A stretch of DNA of 32,500 nt. It comes from Stramonita haemastoma (lineage: Eukaryota; Mollusca; Gastropoda; Neogastropoda; Muricidae). Below the pieces are notes generated by a model, which was given only the letters and a program-made list of their open reading frames with translations, was not told the origin of the DNA and did not search any database. Within the stretch, counting starts at the first letter, position 1; each line of letters opens with the position of its first letter. Below, in pieces: positions 10,222-20,200 of the stretch. The position numbers were made by a program, and so were the translations under genes. The stretch lies in NCBI GenBank assembly GCA_030674155.1, contig CM060317.1, positions 38,983,274-39,015,773 of the forward strand, read 5' to 3'.

Positions 10222-10614
10222 CTTTAAGGTGGGACATGGGGGTCATAAGTTAACTTATGAAATTTTGTTTACTTGCACATGTTAGAACTTAGAAGTTGTA
10301 TTATATGGTAATTATATTGAAAGCACCTGGCTTGTAATTTTAACACAAAAATCAATAAATAAAATCAAATTACTCAGTTTTATGCACAGTTGCCTTGGAA
10401 ACAATCCAATATGGCCACCAAGACTAAATGTTTCAAACTTCTAAACCTTTCTGTTAACAAGCAACCTGTTTAGAACTACAGATAATTTTACAACCGGAAT
10501 TCTTTAAATTCACCCAGGGAAATCTCCATATTTGCATCTAGCAGCTTTTTATTTAAAAAAAACAACAACAAAAACACGATTTACCCACTTTTAGTCCCAT
10601 GTCCAACCTTAAAA
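10222..10614. mobile_element. MITE-like unit with inverted ends
   Basis: The left end TTTAAGGTGGGACATGGG (about 10223-10240) is mirrored by the right end, whose reverse complement begins TTTTAAGGTTGGACATGGG (about 10594-10612). That is roughly 17 matching bases. Just inside the left end lies a perfect 18-bp palindrome, TCATAAGTTAACTTATGA (10243-10260). The unit is about 390 bp and AT-rich with no coding potential. No clear target-site duplication was found beyond short T/A runs, so the superfamily is undecided. Confidence 0.5.
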
Positions 10615-10788
10615 GAAAAAAAATTGGCACTCAGAATTTTTTATTCAGACTCCTGTTTACAAACATGTAATGTATACTAAAACTTAAAACATAGACATGA
10701 TGAAAGACATGGGATGTTAGATGCATTAATAATTAATACCCTTAAATAGAACAATATACACAGACTCTTGCATGTTATAACGCACGCG

Positions 10789-10792
<4 letters not shown>

Positions 10793-10840
<48 letters not shown>

Positions 10841-10971
10841 TATGTTATTTTTGTTAGTAAATAGATCTATGGCTTGATGAAAAAGGAAAATACATTGCTT
10901 ATTTAGTGTACCATCTGATCTGGAAATATAAATATGACTTAGCTTCACACACACACACACACACACACCAC

Positions 10972-11004
<33 letters not shown>

Positions 11005-11064
11005 TTGCATGAAATATACATGTTGTATGCATTCAAATTATGGCTTATGCATACAGACACAGGC

Positions 11065-11131
<67 letters not shown>
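10793..11131. repeat. Cluster of three (CA)n microsatellites with an embedded repeat module
   Basis: CA runs lie at 10793-10836, 10947-11003 and 11068-11131. Between the first two, 10865-10945 (ATGGCTTGATGAAAAAGGAA and onward) matches 25888-25965, the 3' end of a tRNA-derived SINE, and both copies are followed directly by CA repeats. Confidence 0.85.
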
Positions 11132-11132
<1 letters not shown>

Positions 11133-11309
11133 CATATTTTGACTGAAGGATACCTAATGATGAAATTCAAGACAGGTGTATCATATAGGCTAAAATTCAG
11201 TCATAGCTAAAGTCCAGTGCAGTCATACCATTGGCATTGAATTTGTTGTTCTTGTTGAATTTTTTTAACAGATTTAACCTGTTGTAATCATTTGTGTATT
11301 GGCATACAA

Positions 11310-11700
11310 CTATGTGTGCAGTGTGTGTGTGCGCGCATGTGTGTGTTTGTAATATGTGTGTGTGCGTGCATGCGTATACAGTGCATGCGTGCGTATCTTT
11401 TTTTTTTTTGGAATAATTGAATCTTATTGTTTTGGGTGATAAATGTTTCTGTTTATCTTTTTTATTTATATGGCTTGTGACCAGGCGAATTCCTCTTTGA
11501 TAAAGTACTGGTATTGGTATTAGTACGGGTACTGTCTTGTAGTGTGTGCAAGGTGATGGTTGCATACAGTGCTGTGTTATTCTGTGATTTTTTTTTCTTC
11601 CTATTTACTTCTTTATACATGTACGGCTTGTAACCCGCATGAATTTCTCTATTTGTGAGATAATAAATCTTTGAAGTGTGAAATTGTGAAAACCTTTGCC
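11310..11700 (+). repeat. Probable retroposon 3' tails
   Basis: Two similar segments occur: one near 11470 (GGCTTGTGACCAGGCGAATT, ending in GTATTGGTATTAG) and one near 11627 (GGCTTGTAACCCGCATGAAT, followed by ATAATAAATC). They resemble 3' ends of non-LTR retroposons, with an AT-rich trailer and simple repeat tail. A GTGT/GCGT low-complexity stretch precedes them. Confidence 0.4.
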
Positions 11701-11859
11701 TAAGCCTTGGATGAATTCTCACCCAGACCCCTAGATCTATATTTTGCTCTTTAACTCAAGGACTTTTAACATGGCTACCTTGAAATTTCTGTTTAAACTT
11801 CACATACTATTAATACACACAAAAAACATTTGTTTGTGTACCAAAGAAATGCACTTATA

Positions 11860-12087
11860 AGCAGTCAAAGTCCCAGTATGTCATGGGTGTGTACAAACCC
11901 ATACTCTGAAAGGAGGGTTACTTGTTACAACATAGTAAACATTAGAATGACATCACTGTCCTGTGACCTCCTTACATCCTGGTTGCTAGGACACCTATCC
12001 TTGTACTGAGAATATTTGCTCACTGGGATGGTACATGACAGCACTTATCAGAGATTGAGGCAGTAAAAAGCCATAAGTCACTCTGTT
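11860..12087 (+). repeat. Sequence repeated at about 22640-22850 in reverse orientation
   Basis: CCTTGTACTGAGAATA and GTTGCTAGGACACC here match, as reverse complement, TATTCTCAGTACAAGG-like sequence and GGTGTCCTAGCAACC near 22660-22700. GTCATGGGTGTGTAC here resembles GTGCTCACCCATGAC there. It borders the left arm of the large inverted repeat and may be part of the same element family. Confidence 0.6.
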
Positions 12088-13898
12088 CCTCCTTGGTGTA
12101 CCCATGGTTTTAGTGTAGGCATATAACCCTATCTCCTGGGTGTATAGCAACCCATGGTGTCTGGAAAGGAACTAGGCCTAGCCTAAACCTCCCCTGCCTT
12201 GCCTTGCCTGAATCACTAAGCTCTTTCCCCACCTCCTGGTTGCATAGCAACACCATGAGTTGAGGACACACTACTGTACATCCTGGATGTTGAGTAACCT
12301 AAGCTGCCTACAGGGGAGTCTGCCTTAGGCTACCATCACCTACCTTGTTACTGTAAGAAAGGACAGTGCTTTTCCTACAACAGATCTAGTACTTGGGGTA
12401 CTTAGAAGGCATGCACCCAAACATACACACATGTGCACTGGAGCTATCAGTAAAGAAAAAGGGGCTTGTTACTTTACAGTGCACTTGCATAAATTTGCAC
12501 TCTTATACCAATTTGTTCACCACTGAGTTGATGGTCAATAATAATGATGATGATGATTATGATAATGATGATGGTGATAACTTTAACAATAATACTAATG
12601 AAAATTGATACGATACAATGATAGCAAAAATATATCCACCAGGTCTGCTCAAAGCATATCAATCTGTCTCATGATGTGTCTAAGGCTGATGTGTCAAAAA
12701 CTCCAGATCAGCAGCCTATCAATCATAGATCTATGTAATACTAATAGTACCACAGCAACCCAGGGTGTCTGAAAAGGAACTAAACCTCTCCCTTGCCTTG
12801 TTTGAATCACTACCCTTTGCCAGACCTTGGTTAAAACTCACATGGAAGAGCTTCTGGGTGACTAGTCACCCATGGTTTATACATAGGCAATTGCCTTGGT
12901 GCACCTCGCCAGATTTTGTGGGTGACCAGTCACCCATGGTTTTTACATAGACATTTCCCTTACTACGCCTCGCCAGATTTCGTGGGTGACCGGTCACCCA
13001 TGGTTTTTATATCTAATTATAGACATTTCCCTTACTACGCCTCGCCAGATTTCGTGGGTGACCAGTCACCCATGGTTTTCAAATGGATCAGACAACAAAG
13101 CATCATGTAATTTTTTAGACAAAAAGGCTGAATCTGAATCTGAATAGGTGATGTCTTAGAATCCAGGTGTGTGGCGTTGATTATAAAATGGGCATATTGA
13201 ACTGTTTTATGCTTTAAGGCAGCTGCAGTGGAAGTTTGCATAACATGAAAAAGCACAAACAGGAACTTGTGTCAGTTATGATGGTGGACATGAAAACTGT
13301 ATTCCGTTCACCAGTTATAACTGACAAAACCACTGAATTTCTTCATCATTATCGTAGAATAAGGCAGATGTGGTTAAACCTGCACTATCAATGTTCATTA
13401 ATATTAATTATTGTTATGATTTATTATTCTTATTATCATTATCATTATTTGCTATCAGCTCAGTGGTAAACAAATGGGCATAAGAGTGCAAATTTATGGC
13501 GGTGCACTGTAAAGTACTTTTCAAGCCCTTTTTTCTTTACTGATAGCTCCAGTGCACATGTATGTGTGTATATTTGGGTGCATACCTTTTACCACCTCAA
13601 TTACTAGGCTAAGATCTATTGTAGGAATTTAAGCACAGTCCCTTCTTACAAACCTTCTTACACATTAACTTTGATTAAGGCAGACTCCCCTGTACACAGC
13701 TTAGGTAACTCAACATCCAGGATGGGGTTGTTATGCAACCAGGACATAGGGAAAGAGCTAGGTGTTTCAAGCAAGGCAAAGCAAGAGGTTTAGTTCCTTC
13801 CCAGACTCCATGGGTTGCTGTACACCCAGGAGGTACAGTAACAGGATTATATGTTTACAATAAAACCATGGGTTACTGTACACTCCAGGAGGTACTGG
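12088..13898. mobile_element. Large inverted-repeat element (arms about 510-530 bp, loop about 770 bp)
   Basis: The left arm (about 12088-12615) is the reverse complement of the right arm (about 13390-13898) with moderate divergence. Shared stretches include CAGGGGAGTCTGCCTTA, CATCCTGGATGTTGAGT, GTGCACTGGAGCTATCAGTA and AAATTTGCACTCTTAT. A third partial copy of the arm lies in the loop at about 12752-12815 (GGTGTCTGAAAAGGAACTAA). The loop also carries four palindromes (12855-13072). No transposase ORF is visible. A non-autonomous foldback-like element or an inverted duplication are both possible. The right arm ends about 90 bp before the first recognised coding exon's acceptor. Confidence 0.7.
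12855..13072. repeat. Four 18-bp palindromes in 64-bp tandem repeats
   Basis: TGGGTGACNNGTCACCCA occurs at 12855-12872, 12919-12936, 12983-13000 and 13055-13072. The centres are CTAG, CCAG, CCGG and CCAG. Spacing is 64, 64 and 72 bp. Each is followed by TGG and a T-rich stretch, and CTCGCCAGATTT precedes the last three, so the unit is a tandem repeat with an 8-bp insertion in the third spacer. Confidence 0.9.
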
Positions 13899-14003
13899 AG
13901 CATCAAGTCAGAGGTTAAATCAATATCTGTAAAAAGTACTTGAATTTTATACAGAGAAGTCTATATGAACCCTGCTTGTTGTTTCAGATCTTATCATCCT
14001 AAA

Positions 14004-14208
14004 ATGGCCGTTCCTGCAGAGGGGGAGCGGTGGGAGGGGAAGATAGAGATAGACGAGGCTGACGACCCAGACCCTCCAGGCTGGGCATGGAATTCGGGGT
14101 CAGCTGAAGACCCACGCTATGATGCGGGGTGGATGCGTGTCACACAGCACCTGGATGCATCAGCTGGAGACCCAGAATACCCAGGGTGGACACAGAACCG
14201 CTGGTCAG
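14004..14208 (+). CDS. Zinc-finger gene, coding exon 1: Trp-rich acidic N-terminus
   Basis: The ATG at 14004 (context AAAATGG) opens MAVPAEGERWEGKIEIDEAD and runs 68 codons plus one base to the donor at 14208. An in-frame ATG upstream at 13965 would lie in the intron before the acceptor, so 14004 is preferred. The sequence has a loosely repeated motif: DPDPPGWAWN, EDPRYDAGWM and GDPEYPGWTQN each place acidic residues, Pro/Tyr and a Gly-Trp pair in the same order. I recognise no named domain (no KRAB, SCAN, BTB or ZAD pattern). Acidic/aromatic segments like this often mediate protein contacts in transcription factors, but that role is inference. Codon-level coding quality and matching splice phase support the exon. 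Confidence 0.7.
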
Positions 14209-14380
14209 GTCAGTCGGATTTGCTGGTCACAAAAAACTGTTGCTGGTGGTGGTGTGTCTTTGTGCTGAATCTGGGCTGTTATGATTTTGTTTTTCTTTTG
14301 TCCCTAGTTAACTATCGTTTTGTATTATGTTTTGTGTGAGCTTAAGAGCTTAGAACAGTCAACTATTGTCATTGCCATTT

Positions 14381-14636
<256 letters not shown>

Positions 14637-14699
14637 CGAGGGGATTTTTTTTCTGGGGTTAACATCAGTACCAACTCATGATGTGTAGTGTAAACTTCC

Positions 14700-14900
14700 T
14701 TAATTAAATGAGTCTATAAACCAAGGTTCCATGTGTGAACACACAGAGAACATCTTGTGCTCATGTCGAAAACTGTTTCACCTTTCACAGTAGTAGGCCG
14801 TTGTGTGGCAGTGGGAACATAATTTTGACAAAATCTACAAAACTCAGGCACATGGGGATTGAACATAAAAAACCTCACTAGGAAGGATTCATTATTCTCG
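14700..14900 (+). mobile_element. Dispersed SINE copy in intron 1
   Basis: TATAAACCAAGGTTCCATGT, then ACACAGAGAACATCTTGTGC, then AGTAGGCCGTTGTGTGGCAG match the family core seen at 22370 and 26190 in the same order. The tRNA-like head is not present. Confidence 0.65.
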
Positions 14901-15189
14901 AATTAAAAGATTTAGATATAACTGAGTGCACACACACACACATGCATGCATGCACACACATACGCATACATGCATGCACACACATTCCAACCCTTTTCTT
15001 TTCCTTTTTTTTTTTTTTTTAAAGAATAGTAAATAAAAAGTTCTCCAAACCAGTGATAACTCAAAGGTCTATAGCTGATGAACACCAGAGAAGAAATTAG
15101 TAGAGAACATTTGTTGTTGTACAAAATATAACTGATAATCTGATACAAATGCTGATAAAATGATCACGCAAACTGTCTGTTGCTTGCAG

Positions 15190-16075
15190 GTGTGGCAGGT
15201 GAGGAGGGGTCAGTGTCACAGGGGAACAGCGTGAGCCCATCCAACGCCCACCCCCAGACAGATGCCTGTACCCCAACAACAGCAGTCGCCCTGACATCTG
15301 AAGCAGACACACACAGAGGTCGGGGCTGTGAAGCTGAACCAGAGAATCGGAACGTGACTGGGGATGGGGTTCACGAGTTCCTGTCAGTAGACAGCAGGGA
15401 AGGAAATGTTCGCAGGAGAAAGGGATCTGGTTGCTGTGGGATTCCTGAGGATTTCTGCATTGTCTTGAACTCTGACCCCCCGAGACGGCGCCCGGCGTTG
15501 ACATGCCCACTGTGAAGGTTGAAACGCCCACTTCCAGTGTAGACTGTCACAGGGATTGGATGAACAGTGGTTTGAAGAGAGGGGCGGCTGCAAGACATAA
15601 TAACAGTAATGATGTCATCAACACAAAACCAAATTCAGCCAACACTAGTGTTGAGGGTGTCACTGAGACTGGATCATTTACAGATAGTGTCAGCAGTGAA
15701 GAAAACAACATTACTGAACCAAGCACAGCTTGTGTCTTGAGGGATGTCATCAAGACCAGACCTGTCTCAGCCAACATTTGCGATGTCATTGAGGCTGAAT
15801 CGACCACAGTTGGTGTCAGTAATGGTGTCATGAAGACCAAGCCAGTCGGAGTCTGTGTCAGGACTGACGCCATCAAGACTGAACGTGTCGCAGGCAACAT
15901 CAGCAGTGATGTCATCAAGACTGAACCAACCACAGCCAGTGTCAGCGTTGATATTAAGTCTGAACCAGTGGAAGCTGACAGCCACAGTGATCTCATCAGC
16001 AGTGAACAGGTTACAGCAGACAGCAGCACACTTGAATCCATGACCAGTGGGCAGAAAGGAAAGGACACACAGAAG
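15190..16075 (+). CDS. Zinc-finger gene, coding exon 2: spacer with repeated SUMO-consensus lysines; -1 frame break
   Basis: The first part (15190-15512) continues exon 1's frame (GVAGEEGSVSQGNSVSPSNA onwards) and meets a stop at 15513-15515. The second part is in the -1 frame, open from 15476, and carries the rest to the donor at 16075, in the frame that enters exon 3. Both frames are open only at 15476-15512, which begins with a run of six C (15476-15481). The second part is built of degenerate units near 20 residues with a V/I-K-x-E core: MPTVKVETPT, DAIKTERVAG, DVIKTEPTTA and DIKSEPVEAD, plus decayed versions (DVIKTRPVSA, DVIEAEST). These match the psi-K-x-E sumoylation consensus. Otherwise low-complexity Ser/Thr/Val/Asp. 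The break may be a deletion in this allele or assembly, or a true shift. Confidence 0.65.
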
Positions 16076-16757
16076 GTAGGTGGAAAACACATTAACCTTT
16101 GTAAACAGGGATCCTGTAGATCATGCATCACAGTGTCTGCACATTTTGGTTCACTCCTATCCCTAAGGTCCTTTGTCCACCCACTTTGCCAGACAGTCTG
16201 TCTTTGTTGAGAGGTAGACTAGAGGGTAACTGGCCATGTCCGTTATCTCTGAGTTCCCTCCCTTCGTTCTCATTCTAAAACCCTGCGTTCTGGGCTGGGT
16301 TTGTTTTGGTTTTTCACTGTAGTTGTTGTCATCTGTTCTGTTTTATCTGTGATTGTCCGGATTCCCCAGGTTTTATACTGTCTTTTCTTGTTTGTGTGGT
16401 GTGAAAATTAAGGACTGGGGTGGTGGTGGTGGTGGTGGTGGTGTTTTTATCAGATGTATTTTTGTGTAAAGGTAATACTAATAGCAAAGCAAACTTGTGA
16501 AAATGGTATTTTCTGAAGAACTCTTCTTACAGTGTAATTGTTTAAAAACAATTCAGATTGATATGATTTTTGTTTAAAGAAGATACTGCATCGCTGTTCG
16601 CATTTGTAGGTTTAACTTGAATTGCTGTGTACAATGTCTTTAAATACAGTAATTATCCCCTGTGTACACTCATACACTTTTAATTACATTCTCACTCCCT
16701 CTCATCTTCAAACTCTTGATTGTGTATTCAACCTATGATTGACTTTCTTCTTGAATT
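16076..16757 (+). other. Intron 2, first part
   Basis: After the GTAGGT donor the sequence is ordinary intron with a (TGG)n run at about 16418-16441. Nothing else is recognised. Confidence 0.6.
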
Positions 16758-17217
16758 ACAGCATATGTCACCACTGAGCAGTTGAAGATGATAATATTAT
16801 TAATAAATAAATTATACATTAAAAGATGATTATAATTATTCATGACTGTTACAACACAAGTCATCACTGAGCTGTTGAAAAAGATAATGTTAATTATTCA
16901 TGACTGTTACAACACAAGTCATCACTGAGCTGTTGAAAAAGATAATGTTAATTATTCATGACTGTTACAACACAAGTCATCACTGAGCTGTTGAAAAAAA
17001 GGATGATAAATATTCATGACTGTTGCAAATACAATGAAGATAATGGGAAAGACCTGGAATGAGTTGCGGTGGCTTGCCCAAGATAGGACTGCCTGGAGGT
17101 CCCTTGTCTGTGCCTTATGCTCCCCTCAGCGGGGCCACGAGGATTGAGTGAGTGAGTTGCAAACACAAGTCATCACTGAGCAGTTGAAAAGATGATGTGA
17201 ATGATTGACTGTTGCAG
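16758..17217 (+). repeat. 58-bp tandem repeat that contains the exon 3 splice acceptor
   Basis: Units beginning CATGACTGTTACAACACAAG start at 16841, 16899, 16957 and 17015, exactly 58 bp apart. A degenerate first copy (GTCACCACTGAGCAGTTGAA) lies at 16768. The fourth unit is split by an insertion (17035-17155) and resumes at 17169. The final partial unit, TGACTGTTGCAG, is the acceptor used by exon 3. The other units have TTACAA or TGCAAA in place of the terminal CAG and so lack the AG dinucleotide there. Confidence 0.88.
17035..17155 (+). mobile_element. 5'-truncated LINE 3' end with target-site duplication
   Basis: The insert encodes the last residues of a LINE ORF2: KTWNELRWLAQDRTAWRSLV, then CALCSPQRGHED and a stop at 17145-17147, followed directly by a short (TGAG)n tail. 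It is flanked by GTTGCAAATACAA (17022-17034) and GTTGCAAACACAA (17156-17168), a 13-bp duplication with one mismatch. The motif WLAxDRxxWRxLV is typical of the C-terminus of endonuclease-RT LINEs. Only about 120 bp were copied. Confidence 0.85.
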
Positions 17218-20200
17218 GATTGCAAGGAGCCATCATCTGCCATCCACGCAGCCTCAGGGTCAGGTCAGAGGCCATTGACACGCAGTGCAGACAGACAGAC
17301 ACCAGCACCACCTCTGACAACGCACGATGTCCCCTCTACCAATCACAGGCCGGTCATGTGTGATTTGGGGGGACAAGTTTCTTCTCAGCCTTCTTCTGTG
17401 AAAAGGCAGAAGAAACCCAAGTCAGGAAGTCATTTGGAACAAAATGAGGGGATTCATGTGGGTCAGGGACCTTATCCATGTGATGTGTGTGGTAGGACTT
17501 TTACCCGTCCTTCTATTTTGAACCGACACATGTTGATCCATTCTGATCGGAGACTTTTTTCATGTGATGTATGTGAGAAGACTTATGTTCATGCTTCTAG
17601 GCTGGAAGAACATAAGTTGATTCACACTGGGCAGAGACCTTTTGCATGCGATGTATGTGATAAGACTTTTGTTCGTGCTTCTAGACTGAAAGAACATAAG
17701 TTAATTCACACTGGGCAGAGACCTTTTGCATGCAATGTATGTGAGAAGACTTATATTCGTGCTTCTAGACTGAAAAAACATTTGTTGATTCACACTCGGC
17801 AGAGACTTTTTACATGTAACATATGTGATAAGACTTTTACTCAGGCAGATTCTTTAACAAAACACAAATTGAACCACTTGGGTAAAAAACGTTTTGTACA
17901 TGACATGCGTGGTAAAACTTTTACCCAAGCTTTTGATTGGAAACAGCACAAGTTGATCCACACTGGTCAGAAACCTTTTGCATGTGATGTGTGTGATAAG
18001 ACTTTTGGTTGGGCAGATAGCTTGAAAAACCATAAGTTGATCCACAGTGGCCAGAGACCTTTTGCATGTGACATATGTGATGAGACGTTTGCTCAGGCTT
18101 TTGACCTGAAACGGCATCAGATAATCCACACTGGTCAGAGATCATTTGTATGTGACACGTGTGGTAAGACTTTTACTCTGGCTGGAAGTTTGAAAACACA
18201 CAAATTAATCCACACTGGTCAGAGACCTTTTGTGTGTGATGTGTGTGATAAGGCTTTCGCTCTGGCTGGTAGTTTAAAAAAACACAAATTAATCCACGCT
18301 GGTCAGAGACCTCTTGTATGTGACGTATGTGGTAAGACTTTTGCTGGGGCAGTTTCACTAAAATATCACAAGTTGATCCACACTGGCCACAGATCTTTTG
18401 TATGTGACTTGTGTGGTAAAACTTTTGCTTGGGCAGTTTCCCTAAAATGTCACAAATTAATCCACACTGGTCAGAGATCTTTTACATGTGAAATGTGTGG
18501 TAAGACTTTCACTCTAGCTGGTAATTTAAAAACACACAAGTTGATCCACTCTCACCAGAGACATTTTGTATGTGACATGTGTGGTAAAAGTTTTACTGAA
18601 GCTTCTGATTTGAAACAACACAAGCAGTTCCACACTGGTCAGAGGCCTTTTGTGTGTGATCTATGCGATAAGACTTTTACTCGTGCTTCTCATTTGAATC
18701 AACATGTGCGGATTCACACTGGTCAGAAACCTTATCCATGTGATGTGTGTAACAAGACTTTTACCCGTGTTTCTCATTTGAAACGGCACAAGATGACTCA
18801 CCCAGGTCAGAGACCTTATCGATGTGATGTGTGTGATGAGACTTTTACTTGTACTTCTCATTTGAAACAACACAAGTTGACCCATTCTGGTAAGAGAACT
18901 TTCACGTGTGATGTATGTGACAAGACTTTTGCCTGTGCTTCCCATTTAAGACAACACCAGGTGATTCACACTGGTCAGAAACCGTTTGCATGTGATCTGT
19001 GTGATAGGACTTTTAACCGTCCTTTTCATTTGAAACGACACATGTTGGTCCATTCTGGCCAGAGACCTTTTGCATGTGATGTGTGTGATAAGACCTTTTC
19101 CTTGGCGCAGACTTTAAAAGAACACAAGATGGTTCACATTAGTCAGAGACCTTTTGCATGCGATATGTGTGATAAGAGTTACAGTCAAGCTTCTACACTG
19201 AAAGAACATAAGGTGATTCACACTGGTCAGAGACCTTTTGCATGTGACATATGTGATAAGGCTTTTACTCAGGCAGATTATGTAACAAAACACAAACTAA
19301 CCCACATGGGTCAGAGACGTTTTGTGTGTGACAGGTGTGGTCAACCTTTTTCTCGAGCTTTTGATTTGAAACAGCACAAGCTGATCCACTCTGATCAGAG
19401 ACCTTTTGTATGTGAGATATGTGGTAAGGCTGTGAGATGGGCAAATAGTTTGAAAAAACACATGTTGATCCATACTGATCAGAGACCTTTTGTATGTGAC
19501 GTCTGTGGTAAAACTTTTACTAGGGCAGTTGCCCTAAAACGTCACCAGTTGATCCACACTGGTCAGAGATCTTTTGTATGTGACGTGTGTGGTAAAACTT
19601 TTAATCAGGCTGGTAATTTAAAAAAACACAAATTAATCCACACTACTCAGAGACCTTTTGTGTGTGACATATTTGGTGAAAGCTTTACTTGCGCTAATGA
19701 TTTGAAACAACACAAGCTGATCCATACTGGTAAGAGACCATTTGCATGTGATGTGTGTCATAAAACATTTGTTCTTGCTTCTCATTTGAAACTACACAAG
19801 TTGATTCATCGTGATCAGAGACCTTATCCATGTGATAAGTGTGATAAGACTTTTACTTCTGCTGCTCATTTGAAACAACACAAGTTGATCCACACTGGTA
19901 AGAGACCATTTGCATGTCAAGTGTGTGATAAAACATTTGTTCTTGCGTCTCACTTGAAACTACACAAGTTGATTCATCGTGATCAGAGACCTGTTGCATG
20001 CGATGTGTGTAATGACACTTTTACTTGTGCCTCTGATTTGAAACAACACAAGCTGATTCACACTGTTCAGAAATCTTATCCATGCGATGTGCGTGATGAC
20101 CCCAGTGATGTGCGTGATGACCCCAGTGATGTGCTTGATGACCCCAGTGATGTGCGTGATGACCCCAGTGATGTGTGTGATGACCCCAGTGATGTGCGTG

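Noticed and set aside
13965..14003. Upstream in-frame ATG as start of the zinc-finger protein
   Set aside because: A good acceptor (TTGTTTCAG to 13987) lies between it and 14004, so it would be intronic; the ATG at 14004 has the better context.
16841..17020. CRISPR-like direct repeats
   Set aside because: The 58-bp units are contiguous without distinct spacers, and the context is a eukaryotic intron.
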